From assembly GCF_042676145.1 (NCBI RefSeq), contig NZ_JBHTJW010000002.1, positions 1,240,001-1,304,000 on the forward strand: a DNA stretch of 64,000 bases, written 5' to 3'. A program made the position numbers and the translations under genes. The DNA is from Methylophilus glucosoxydans (GTDB lineage Bacteria > Pseudomonadota > Gammaproteobacteria > Burkholderiales > Methylophilaceae). Position 1 is the stretch's first letter. Every line of letters begins with the position of its first letter. Shown here piece after piece: positions 16,851 through 25,273 of this stretch. The notes below the pieces were generated by a model that made no database searches, was not told the origin of the DNA, and saw only the letters and a program-made list of their open reading frames with translations.

Positions 16851-17756
16851 TTACTTGGTTTTCACTGAGTGGCCACCGAATGCATTACGCATCAGTGACA
16901 GCAGCTTGTAGCTGTAGCCTTCTGAGTCTTGGCTTCTGAAACGTGCTTGCAATGCAGTGGTCAACACTGGCGCTGCCACACCTTGCTCAACCGCTTCAAC
17001 CACGGTCCAGCGGCCTTCACCGGAGTCAGCAACGTATGGTGCAATTTCTTGCAGGCTTTGGTCTTGTTTGAGTGCTTCAGCCGTCAAGTCGAGCAACCAG
17101 CTGCGCACCACGGAACCATGACGCCACAGTTCAGTGATTTGTGCCAAGTCCAGGTTGAACTCTTCTTTACCTTTGATCAGGTCCAAACCTTCAGCAAAGG
17201 CTTGCATCATGCCGTATTCGATCCCGTTGTGGATCATTTTGGTGAAGTGACCAGAACCGACAGGACCAACGTGTGCCCAGCCGCGATCCGCGTGGGTCAA
17301 TGCCTGTGCATATGGAGCCAATACATCAGCATATTGTTTTTCACCGCCGTACATCAGGCAGTAGCCGTTATCCAGGCCCCAAACGCCGCCGGAAGTACCA
17401 CAGTCGATAAAGCCGATACCATGCTCGGCCAACATTGCGCCACGGCGCTGACTATGTTTGTAGTTTGAGTTGCCGCCATCGACGATGATGTCGCCTTTGT
17501 TCAGCATCGGGATCAAATCTTTGATTTGATTTTCGGTGATTTCGCCAGCGGGCAACATCAACCAAACAATTTTTTGGCCTTCGAGTTTGCTAACTGCATC
17601 CGCAACGGAGGTCGCTGCTTCCAGGCCTTCTTCTTTAACCAGTCTGTTAACGAATTCGGTGTTAAAGTCAAAACCAACCACGTTAATTTTGTGACGCAGC
17701 AAGCGAGCAGCCATGTTACCGCCCATTTTGCCCAAGCCAATCATTGCTAATTTCAT
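16851..17756 (-). CDS. gnd: 6-phosphogluconate dehydrogenase, decarboxylating (short form)
   Basis: 301 residues, much shorter than the ~470-residue NADP enzyme. This length is typical of the short, often NAD-preferring, GndA/YqeC type. The Rossmann motif is MIGLGKMGGNMA. Substrate motifs are DGGNSNYKHSQRR, FIDCGTSGGVWG and the catalytic KMIHNGIEYGMMQAFAEG. It oxidatively decarboxylates 6-phosphogluconate to ribulose-5-phosphate, the formaldehyde acceptor of the RuMP cycle. Start ATG at 17756 has AGGAAA upstream and gives the canonical N-terminus; an earlier in-frame ATG at 17813 lacks both. Divergent from pgl. Confidence 0.94.
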   Translation of the reverse strand: MKLAMIGLGKMGGNMAARLLRHKINVVGFDFNTEFVNRLVKEEGLEAATSVADAVSKLEGQKIVWLMLPAGEITENQIKDLIPMLNKGDIIVDGGNSNYKHSQRRGAMLAEHGIGFIDCGTSGGVWGLDNGYCLMYGGEKQYADVLAPYAQALTHADRGWAHVGPVGSGHFTKMIHNGIEYGMMQAFAEGLDLIKGKEEFNLDLAQITELWRHGSVVRSWLLDLTAEALKQDQSLQEIAPYVADSGEGRWTVVEAVEQGVAAPVLTTALQARFRSQDSEGYSYKLLSLMRNAFGGHSVKTK

Positions 17757-17939
17757 TCGGATTTTCCTATGGTGTGAGGATAGTTTAAGAGACACCCATC
17801 TTTTGGATGGCATGAACCCGATCAGTGCTTCGGATAATTTTGCAGAATTATCATGTCGAGTCAGCTATAATTATAACAAATGCAGTCACGGTCTAAAAGG
17901 CTGCGCAAGCTTTTTTGTATTGTTTTTTACAGGTTTTCT

Positions 17940-18626
17940 ATGTCTTTGAATGCTCAAACCCGTTGGCACACGTTTCAATCCCAGGAAGAAATCAACCAGG
18001 CAGCACTTAACAGAATTCTGGCTGCTGCTGACGCCGCCATTGCCAAACATGGCAGTTTTCTGATTGTACTGGCAGGCGGCAGTACACCCAAGGCGGTATA
18101 TCAGTTGTTGGCAAAAGCTGATGCCGACTGGTCAAAATGGCATGTCTATCATAATGATGACCGTTGTTTGCCAGTCGATCATGTGGAGCGCAACAGCAAA
18201 ATGGCGCGCGATGCCTGGTTAAGCCATGTGGCGATTCCTGAAAGTCAGATTCATGATATTCCGGCCGAGCTTGGCAATGTGGCTGGCGCGCTGGCTTATA
18301 GCGAGATCCTTAAAGGCGTGCGCACCTTTGATCTGGTGATTTTGGGGCTGGGTGAAGATGGGCATACTGCTAGTTTATTCCCAGGCCAGGCGGTTGATAA
18401 CAGTGCTGATGCCGTGCCGGTGTTTAACTCGCCCAAACCGCCCGCGGATCGTATTACGATTAGCCAAAAGCGGCTGAACGATACGCATGAGGTCATGTTT
18501 CTGGTGACGGGTGCGGGCAAGCAGGAGGCGGTGGATAACTGGCGTAAAGGTGTAGCGATTCCGGCGACATTAATCCAGTCACCGAATGGCGTGGATGTGT
18601 ATTGCTTTGGTGTGGTTTTGAGCTAA
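17940..18626 (+). CDS. pgl: 6-phosphogluconolactonase
   Basis: 228 residues from the ATG at 17940, which gives the family N-terminus; an in-frame ATG at 17880 would add an unlikely basic/hydrophobic tail. Motifs LAGGSTPKAVYQLL, HNDDRCLPVDHVERNSKM and LGLGEDGHTASLFPG identify the DevB/NagB-fold lactonase. It hydrolyses 6-phosphogluconolactone. Divergent from gnd, with about 180 bp between starts as a shared regulatory region. The ribosome site (ACAGG) is weak. Confidence 0.94.
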   Translation: MSLNAQTRWHTFQSQEEINQAALNRILAAADAAIAKHGSFLIVLAGGSTPKAVYQLLAKADADWSKWHVYHNDDRCLPVDHVERNSKMARDAWLSHVAIPESQIHDIPAELGNVAGALAYSEILKGVRTFDLVILGLGEDGHTASLFPGQAVDNSADAVPVFNSPKPPADRITISQKRLNDTHEVMFLVTGAGKQEAVDNWRKGVAIPATLIQSPNGVDVYCFGVVLS

Positions 18627-18649
18627 ATCGTTTTAAGCTCCCGAGAACA

Positions 18650-18687
18650 TAAAGGCCACGCAGAGAACGCTTTGTGGCTTTTTTTAT
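18650..18687 (+). terminator. Probable terminator of pgl
   Basis: An imperfect hairpin, AAAGGCCAC against TGTGGCTTTTTTT, lies about 25 bp after the pgl stop and ends in a T-run. Confidence 0.6.
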
Positions 18688-18706
18688 CACCCTGTGCGTG
18701 CTGTCG

Positions 18707-19270
18707 CTAAGATGGTTTTTTATTTTGCTCGGCCAGTAACTGCTCGAGCAAGCCAATCTGCTGTTGCTGCAAGTCTATGAGTTCCTGCCACTGTTGCTCG
18801 CGCAAGCCATCCATTTTTTCATGCAGCAGCAAAATCTCCAATTCTGCTTTCAAATTCACTTCATAGTCATGCTCTGCATGTTTGCGGTCTATTTCTGCTT
18901 GCCGGTTCTGCGACATCAGGATGATGGGGGCTTGTATCGAGGCCAGCATAGACAAAAACAGATTGAGCAGAATATAAGGATAGGGGTCAAACGCACGGTC
19001 ATATTTGAGCAAAATGACCGAGTTCAGCACGACCCAGGCGATCAGCACCAGAGCAAACACAAAAATAAACGTCCAGGAGCCGCCAAAACGAGCTACTGCA
19101 TCGGCGGCCCGTTGAGCGGTGGTCATGCTACCGTCACTCTCATCTGCCGTATTGCGAGACACATGCCTGCGCTCGGTCAGGTGCCGGGCGACGCGCTGGG
19201 TGTGCGCGTCCATGGCGTCATAATCCTTGCCGATCAGCGTTTCTGCAATCTCATGTTCACTGGCGGTCAT
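18707..19270 (-). CDS. DUF1003 membrane protein
   Basis: 187 residues from the ATG at 19270; in-frame codons further upstream would overlap the mrp/apbC end. Two membrane segments (about FIFVFALVLIAWVVLNSVIL and YILLNLFLSMLASIQAPIIL) are followed by SQNRQAEIDRKHAEHDYEVNLKAE and a Gln-rich coiled-coil tail, the DUF1003 pattern. The family's function is not established. It follows mrp/apbC by 22 bp on the same strand. Confidence 0.85.
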   Translation of the reverse strand: MTASEHEIAETLIGKDYDAMDAHTQRVARHLTERRHVSRNTADESDGSMTTAQRAADAVARFGGSWTFIFVFALVLIAWVVLNSVILLKYDRAFDPYPYILLNLFLSMLASIQAPIILMSQNRQAEIDRKHAEHDYEVNLKAELEILLLHEKMDGLREQQWQELIDLQQQQIGLLEQLLAEQNKKPS

Positions 19271-19292
19271 TGCAGTCTGTCGGCTTGATTGA

Positions 19293-20381
19293 TTATGTAT
19301 TTTGAATGACGATGTTGGGGAACTTGGCACTGTGGTCCAGGCTGGCAATGGCGATTTTGCTTGCTGCTTTGCGTGCAATTTCTTTATACGTTTTTGCAAT
19401 GGCGCCATCCGGCATGGCGACTACGGTAGGCTGGCCACCGTCTGCTTGCATGCGGATATTGATATCCAGCGGCAAACTGCCGAGCAACTCCACGTTGTAG
19501 TCTTTAGCCATCAAGGCGCCGCCGCCTGCGCCAAAAATATGCTCTTCATGGCCGCAGTTGGAGCAGATATGCGTACTCATGTTCTCTACAATGCCTAAAA
19601 TCGGGATGCCGACTTTTTCGAACATTTTCAGGCCCTTGCGCGCGTCGAGCAGGGCGATGTCTTGTGGGGTGGTGACGATAATCGCGCCGGTGACCGGAAT
19701 TTTTTGTGCCAGAGTCAGCTGGATGTCCCCGGTGCCAGGAGGCAGGTCAATCACCAAATAATCCAGATCCTGCCAACGTGTATCGCGCAGCAATTGCTCC
19801 AGAGCGCCGGTCACCATCGGACCGCGCCACACCATGGGCGTGTCGGTATCGACCAGAAAGCCGATGCTCATGGCCTGGATGCCATGCGCACGCATCGGTT
19901 CTATGCTCTTGCCATCGGCGCTATCCGGGCGGCCGGAAATGCCTAGCATCTGTGGCTGGCTAGGCCCGTAAATATCCGCATCGAGCAAGCCGACGGTGGC
20001 GCCTTCAGCAGCCAAGGCCAGTGCCAGATTGACTGACGTGGTGGATTTGCCCACGCCGCCTTTACCAGACGCCACGGCAATCACGTTTTTCACGTTAGGC
20101 AGTAAGTTGACGCCGCGTTGCACGCTATGCGCCACAATGCGGCTGCCAACATTGACGGTGATTTTGCCAATGTCGGCAATGCTTTTTAATGCCTCGGTAA
20201 TTTGTGCACGAATCAGGTCCAGTTGTGTCGCTGCAGGGTAGCCTAGCACCACATCCAGGCTGACATCATTGCCATTGACTTGTATATTTTTGATTGATTT
20301 GCTGCTGACAAAATCCTTGCCAGTATTAGGGTCTATGCTCAACTTGAGCGTGCTTTGAATCACAATATCGCTGATGGCCAT
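19293..20381 (-). CDS. apbC: Iron-sulfur cluster carrier Mrp/ApbC
   Basis: 362 residues. An N-terminal DUF59/MIP18-like domain (1-90) precedes a deviant-Walker P-loop ATPase with GKGGVGKSTTSVNLA, LDADIYGPSQPQMLG and DYLVIDLPPGTGD. The cluster-binding CxxC is in HICSNCGHEEHIFG. ApbC/Mrp assembles and transfers [4Fe-4S] clusters. This fits the many Fe-S clients in the window (CcoG, Fnr, HemN, radical SAM). It is 22 bp upstream of the DUF1003 gene. Confidence 0.95.
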   Translation of the reverse strand: MAISDIVIQSTLKLSIDPNTGKDFVSSKSIKNIQVNGNDVSLDVVLGYPAATQLDLIRAQITEALKSIADIGKITVNVGSRIVAHSVQRGVNLLPNVKNVIAVASGKGGVGKSTTSVNLALALAAEGATVGLLDADIYGPSQPQMLGISGRPDSADGKSIEPMRAHGIQAMSIGFLVDTDTPMVWRGPMVTGALEQLLRDTRWQDLDYLVIDLPPGTGDIQLTLAQKIPVTGAIIVTTPQDIALLDARKGLKMFEKVGIPILGIVENMSTHICSNCGHEEHIFGAGGGALMAKDYNVELLGSLPLDINIRMQADGGQPTVVAMPDGAIAKTYKEIARKAASKIAIASLDHSAKFPNIVIQNT

Positions 20382-20448
20382 GCCTTGAATTCCCGCAGAA
20401 ATGCCTGACTAATTAAATCAGGAATTCTACTCCATCCCCCCTGATTCG

Positions 20449-21498
20449 TCATGCAATCTCTGCGTTGGTCGTGGCGGGCTGTGAGCGCGCACAGGAGCTA
20501 TGGTCAGGATAGTGTTTTTGAAACGTCTCAAAGCAATGCGCCCAGCTCCACTGGCTGCGGGCCTGCTCGCGTATGGCCTCTTTATCCAGCGATGAACACT
20601 GCACAATAGCTTGCGCAAGATCTTGCGTAAAATCTTCGGCCAACATGCCTGAAAAGCCATGTTTGATCACATCTCTGGGGCCCGTCACATCAAATGCTGC
20701 GACGGGCAGGCCGTTGCACATGGCCTCTATCATCACAATGCCAAATGTATCGGTGCGGGAGGGGAAGGCAAACACATCATGCTGTGCATACAACGCCGCC
20801 AGTGCCTTGCCATATTGATAGCCGACAAAATTGACGCGCGGGTATTTTTGCTTAAGCTGGCTTAAATAAGGACCATCGCCAGCGATAGTAATATCAAACT
20901 GATCCTGATGCTCACATAGCGCATCCAGGTTTTTTTCACGGCTCACCCGGCCGACGTTCAACACGCGCAATTTTTGTCCGGCCACTGGCGGCTGCGCAAC
21001 GCTCAATAACTGTTCTGAGACGCCCCGCGACCAAATCACCAGATGCTTGAATCCATGCGTCTGCAAGGTCTGGCGCATACTTTCGGTGGTGACAAAGGTG
21101 GCATGTGCACCCTGGTGAAACCAGCGTAAATAAGCATAGGTCCAGCGTGCGGGGATCCGCCACATTAATTCGAGGTACTCAGGAAAGCGCGTGTGATAGG
21201 AGGTCGTAAACGCAATCCCGCGCGATTTGCACCAGTGGCGCGCCACCAGGCCCATGACGCCCTCGGTGGCAATATGCAATTGTTTGGGCTGGATACGGTT
21301 AAGCGTACGCCATAAGCGAAAAGGTTGAATGTTTAGCTGAATTTCTGGATAAAACGGTAAAGGAATCCAGCGGTAAAGACTGGGATGCAATACCCGAAAC
21401 CGCAAGTTGCGTGATTTGGCCACCCGCCGCAGGTTTTTATAGGTCGTAGACACGCCATTGGTTTGCTGAAAAGTGTCCGTCACAATCAACATCGTCAT
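20449..21498 (-). CDS. Glycosyltransferase family 1/4 (MgtA-like)
   Basis: 349 residues, GT-B fold. The N-terminus VTDTFQQTNGVSTTYKNL is the acceptor domain of MgtA/SqdX-type enzymes. The C-terminal sugar-nucleotide site is FAFPSRTDTFGIVMIEAMCNG, with Asp where the EX7E motif usually begins, followed by DVTGPRDVI. Such enzymes transfer mannose, glucose or sulfoquinovose onto lipid acceptors. The start at 21498 is chosen for GGAG upstream; an extra in-frame ATG lies at 21561. Probably membrane-associated. The specific donor and acceptor are unknown. Confidence 0.83.
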   Translation of the reverse strand: MTMLIVTDTFQQTNGVSTTYKNLRRVAKSRNLRFRVLHPSLYRWIPLPFYPEIQLNIQPFRLWRTLNRIQPKQLHIATEGVMGLVARHWCKSRGIAFTTSYHTRFPEYLELMWRIPARWTYAYLRWFHQGAHATFVTTESMRQTLQTHGFKHLVIWSRGVSEQLLSVAQPPVAGQKLRVLNVGRVSREKNLDALCEHQDQFDITIAGDGPYLSQLKQKYPRVNFVGYQYGKALAALYAQHDVFAFPSRTDTFGIVMIEAMCNGLPVAAFDVTGPRDVIKHGFSGMLAEDFTQDLAQAIVQCSSLDKEAIREQARSQWSWAHCFETFQKHYPDHSSCARSQPATTNAEIA

Positions 21499-21780
21499 CA
21501 CACAAGCTCCGCAACAAGGTGCCATGATCATGCCAAGCCTGCATGACGGGTTTATGAACATCTCGCTTTAAAGCTGCGATAACCATTGTCCAACTGATCA
21601 TCCCTGCACACATGCTTCATGGGTGTTAAGCTCGCTGTAAGTTTTGACCATGCCCCGGTAAGTTAAGCGTAAGGCTGGCTTGCTAAGGTAAGCACATCGA
21701 CGACAGCCGCACACCAGCCGCTAAAAGTCTCGGTAATAAAAGCTTTTGATTCAGTTAAACAATAATTCTGGAGAACACGC

Positions 21781-22239
21781 ATGAACAAACTACTTGCACT
21801 CACTTTGCTGGCTATCAGCTACACCCACCACGCTAATGCAGACACTTTGCTACAAACTGTGGATCAAGAAGGCGACTTCAAAACCTTTTTGCAAGCCGTG
21901 AAGACCGCTGGCCTGGAAAGTACGCTGAACGAAAAAGGCCCGATCACCCTGTTTGCCCCTAACGATGCTGCCTTTGCCAAGTTGCCTAAAGCAAAACTTA
22001 AAGCGTTAATGGCTAACCCAGCCGAGCTCAAAAAAGTGCTCAGCTACCATATCTATCCAGGCAAAATTACCTCGGCAGACGTGAGCGCTGGCAAGGTTAA
22101 ATCGCTAGAAGGCGCAGATTTGAAACTCACAGTGGGTGATGGCGTGAAAGTGGAAAACGTCAAAGTCATTGGTGATGAAATCAATGCTGATAACGGTGTG
22201 ATCCATACCATGAGTGCGGTGCTGATTCCAAAAGGTTAA
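21781..22239 (+). CDS. Secreted fasciclin (FAS1) domain protein
   Basis: 152 residues. A signal peptide (MNKLLALTLLAISYTHHANA) precedes one FAS1 domain. Both FAS1 boxes are clear: GPITLFAPNDAAFAKLP and the final NGVIHTMSAVLIP. FAS1 domains mediate adhesion and surface or matrix interactions; the partner is unknown. The ribosome site CTGGAGAA lies upstream and a terminator follows, so it is a single-gene unit exported to the periplasm or outside. Confidence 0.9.
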   Translation: MNKLLALTLLAISYTHHANADTLLQTVDQEGDFKTFLQAVKTAGLESTLNEKGPITLFAPNDAAFAKLPKAKLKALMANPAELKKVLSYHIYPGKITSADVSAGKVKSLEGADLKLTVGDGVKVENVKVIGDEINADNGVIHTMSAVLIPKG

Positions 22240-22557
22240 ACCGATTTCATGCAAGGCACCCTGTCTTCAAGCAGCCTCGGGTTAAGCTAAAGGCAGGGTT
22301 TTCAATCAGGCTGTTATATGTCACCCTATAGACCAGATTAATGCATATTGGATCGCAATAATTGGTCTTGTCGTCTGCAACATGAGCATGTGATGACATG
22401 CCTCATGTTGCATTGCTTTATCTTATATCAAAGCATGCACCTCAAATCGAATTAGAATCTTACCGAGAGTTTGCCCATCACAGCGGCAACTTTTCTCATT
22501 GCTTGCGTGTTTCGCGGTTACTTGCTCTATCTTGCCAAGGTGCTAAGGAGACATGGT
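22240..22557. promoter_or_regulatory. Non-coding leader before the P-type ATPase with large palindrome
   Basis: A 318-bp gap. After the fasciclin terminator (22258-22303) comes a strong hairpin at 22377-22411: GCAACATGAG with CTCATGTTGC, continued inward by CATGT/ACATG with one bulged C. At 22418-22431, TTATCTTATATCAA has one perfect Fnr half-site (ATCAA) and a poor partner, so it is only a weak Fnr candidate. Confidence 0.5.
22258..22303 (+). terminator. Terminator of the fasciclin gene
   Basis: ACCCTGTCTT (22258-22267) pairs with AAGGCAGGGT (22290-22299), one G-T pair, then TTTTC. The loop is long (22 nt). Confidence 0.65.
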
Positions 22558-25245
22558 TTGATCAATATTCAAGACAGTCCGTCGCATGCCCTGCCATTAC
22601 CAGCAGTACTAGATACCTTTGATACCCAAAAAACAGGCTTATCCAGCGCTGTTGCCATGGCACGTTTGCGCATGGTTGGTGAGAATCGATTGCCCCAGCC
22701 CAGCGCAAAGTCAATGTGGCTCCGGTTAGCCTTGCAATTTCATAATCCACTTATTTACGTTTTGATGGTGGCGGGCATTGCTACTTTTACGCTGCATGAT
22801 TATGTGGATGCAGGGGTGATTGCGGCGGTGATCATAATTAATGCACTGATCGGCTTTGTGCAGGAGGGAAAGGCTGAGGAAGCGCTAAAAGCAGTGCGCT
22901 CGTTAATGGCAACGCGGGCAAAAGTGTTGCGTGATGGGCAGCAAGCAGACATAGACGCCAGTCTATTGGTGCCTGGAGATGTGGTGATATTGGAGCCCGG
23001 TGATCTCGTGCCTGCAGACTTGCGACTGATGCAGGTGAAAAATTGCTTTGTCATGGAAGCCGCGCTAACAGGTGAGTCTGTCCCTGTTGAAAAAAATATA
23101 GACATTGTTGCGGTGGAGGCGCCTGTTGCAGACCGCCTTTGTATGGCCTATTCCAGTACATTGGTCACCGCGGGGTATGCGCATGGCGTTGTGGTAGCCA
23201 CGGGCAAACAGACCGAAATCGGCAAAATCGGCACCATGGTCAGCGATGAGCAAAGCTTAGAGACGCCATTAACCCGTCGCCTGGGCCTGTTTGCAAAACA
23301 AGTGACGCTGCTTATTTTAATCATCGGCGTCTTCTCTTTTGCCTTTGGTTATTGGGTGAGACAGATGCCATTGCTGGACTTATTTGTAGCCGTGGTGGGC
23401 TTGGTGGTGGCAGCCATTCCAGAGGGCTTGCCTGCGATTGTGGCTATCGTGCTTGCCATTGGAACGCGGGTAATGGCGAAAAACAAGGCAATTGTCCGTC
23501 GACTGGCCGCAGTAGAAACACTGGGTTCCGTGACCGTGATCTGTTCTGATAAAACGGGGACGCTCACCTGTAATCAAATGACTGCGGAGACGGTCATCTT
23601 GCCAGAGCAAACGCTCAACGTATCTGGCCTGGGCTACGCCCCTAAAGGCGACTTTTTTAAAAATGGCGAGTGGCTTGATGTGACTCTTGCCCATGACCTA
23701 CAGAGTTTGCTCATGTGCGCCACGCTGTGTAACGATGCGGGGGTTGAGCAAAACGAGGAGGGCGCCTGGGAGCTGATAGGCGACCCTACAGAAGGCGCAC
23801 TGCAAACGCTCGCCGCTAAAGCCGGCGTAGACAAACTGAACTTGCATCAACGCTACCCCAGGCTGGATTGCATACCGTTTGAGTCTGAGCATCAATACAT
23901 GGCGACTTTGCATCACAGTCAGAAGGGTGAAGGTGTGGTGTTGCTCAAAGGCGCACCAGAAACTGTACTGGCGCATTGTCAGCGCGATCTGTCAGGTCCG
24001 CTGGATCTTGAGCGTTGGGAAGCACGCATGGCAGAAGCTGCCAAACGCGGAGAACGCGTGCTGGCGTTAGCCAGACGCATCCTGCCCACGAATAGCACCA
24101 CATTGTCGATGGCTGCGATGGATGACAATTTTGAACTGCTTGGCATGGTGTGCATGCTGGATCCTCCGCGTGCGGAAGCGATGGCAGCCGTCGCAGAGTG
24201 CCAGGCCGCCGGGTTGCGTGTGGTGATGATCACGGGCGACCATGCCATCACTGCCAGTGCCATCGCCAAACAGATAGGTTTGAATGCCAGTGCCATCCTT
24301 TCTGGCGAACAGATAGAAAAAATGGATGATGCTGAGCTTCGCGAACAGATGAAAACGGTGGATGTGATTTCCAGAGCATCGCCGCAACACAAATTGCGCC
24401 TGGTGAAAGCGTTGCAATCGCTTGGCGAGTTGGTTGCCATGACCGGCGATGGGGTCAATGACGCGCCTGCGATCAAGGTCGCTGATATTGGGGTGGCGAT
24501 GGGTAATAAAGGCACTGCCGCTGCCCGCGAAGCGGCTGATCTGGTGTTAACCGACGACAACTTTGCCACCATCAGCAACGCAGTCAAAGAAGGGAGAGTG
24601 GTACTCGATAATATCAAAAAGTCGATGTTGTTTATTTTGCCGACCGATGTTGCGGAAGCCGGGGTCATTCTACTTGCCATCCTTGGCGGATTATCATTGC
24701 CCATCACAGCTAGTCAGATTTTATGGATCAATACTGTCACAGCCGTGACGTTTTCGCTTGCCATTGCCTTTGAGCGGCCTGAACGCGGTGTGATGCAAAG
24801 GCCGCCCAGATTGCCCACAGAACCCCTGATTACCAAGCTGTTTGCAACAAGAATTATTATTGTCAGCGCCCTGCTCATGGCATTCACTTTTACAGCCTTT
24901 GAGTGGGAGTTATTGCGTGGGCACAGTTTGGCGATGTCTAGAACAACTGCCGTCAATATGCTGATCCTGTGCCAGATGGCTTATTTATTCAATGTTAAAT
25001 ACTTTACGCATTCATCCATGCGGATTTCAGCCTTCATCGAGAATCGAATCACTTTAGTCGTTTGTGGCGTGATGATCGTCTTGCAAGCTTTATTTACTTA
25101 TTCGCCGTGGATGCAATCGGTGTTCAGTACTGAACCTATTGATGTTGCTAGCTGGTTATTTATTCTGGCCTTCGCCATCTTGATGTTTTTAGTGATTGAG
25201 CTGGAAAAAGCGGTGTTGCGTACTTTTAAGGTGCAAGTCATATAG
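22558..25245 (+). CDS. P2-type cation-transporting ATPase
   Basis: 895 residues from a TTG at 22558. That start has a perfect AAGGAG 7 bp upstream and gives the family's N-terminus; an ATG at 22553 is out of frame and stops at once. Motifs: LTGESVPVEK (actuator), PEGLPAIVAIVLAIG (M4), the phosphorylated Asp in CSDKTGTLTCNQMT, and TGDGVNDAPAIKVADIGVAMG. M4 resembles Ca2+ pumps. M6 reads LWINTVTAVTFSLAIAF, lacking the Asp of the SERCA WVNLVTDG motif, so the transported ion is uncertain (Ca2+, Na+, K+ or other). It faces the xfp-ack operon convergently. Confidence 0.88.
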   Translation: MINIQDSPSHALPLPAVLDTFDTQKTGLSSAVAMARLRMVGENRLPQPSAKSMWLRLALQFHNPLIYVLMVAGIATFTLHDYVDAGVIAAVIIINALIGFVQEGKAEEALKAVRSLMATRAKVLRDGQQADIDASLLVPGDVVILEPGDLVPADLRLMQVKNCFVMEAALTGESVPVEKNIDIVAVEAPVADRLCMAYSSTLVTAGYAHGVVVATGKQTEIGKIGTMVSDEQSLETPLTRRLGLFAKQVTLLILIIGVFSFAFGYWVRQMPLLDLFVAVVGLVVAAIPEGLPAIVAIVLAIGTRVMAKNKAIVRRLAAVETLGSVTVICSDKTGTLTCNQMTAETVILPEQTLNVSGLGYAPKGDFFKNGEWLDVTLAHDLQSLLMCATLCNDAGVEQNEEGAWELIGDPTEGALQTLAAKAGVDKLNLHQRYPRLDCIPFESEHQYMATLHHSQKGEGVVLLKGAPETVLAHCQRDLSGPLDLERWEARMAEAAKRGERVLALARRILPTNSTTLSMAAMDDNFELLGMVCMLDPPRAEAMAAVAECQAAGLRVVMITGDHAITASAIAKQIGLNASAILSGEQIEKMDDAELREQMKTVDVISRASPQHKLRLVKALQSLGELVAMTGDGVNDAPAIKVADIGVAMGNKGTAAAREAADLVLTDDNFATISNAVKEGRVVLDNIKKSMLFILPTDVAEAGVILLAILGGLSLPITASQILWINTVTAVTFSLAIAFERPERGVMQRPPRLPTEPLITKLFATRIIIVSALLMAFTFTAFEWELLRGHSLAMSRTTAVNMLILCQMAYLFNVKYFTHSSMRISAFIENRITLVVCGVMIVLQALFTYSPWMQSVFSTEPIDVASWLFILAFAILMFLVIELEKAVLRTFKVQVI

Positions 25246-25273
25246 CAAGTGCAAGGCAGAAGGAGGGAATAAA

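Noticed and set aside
17880..17939. Upstream in-frame ATG for pgl.
   Set aside because: It would add 20 residues not typical of the family and has no ribosome site; the ATG at 17940 gives the usual N-terminus.
22553..22561. ATG at 22553 as start of the P-type ATPase.
   Set aside because: It is out of frame and reaches TGA after two codons; the TTG at 22558 is in frame with the same ribosome site.
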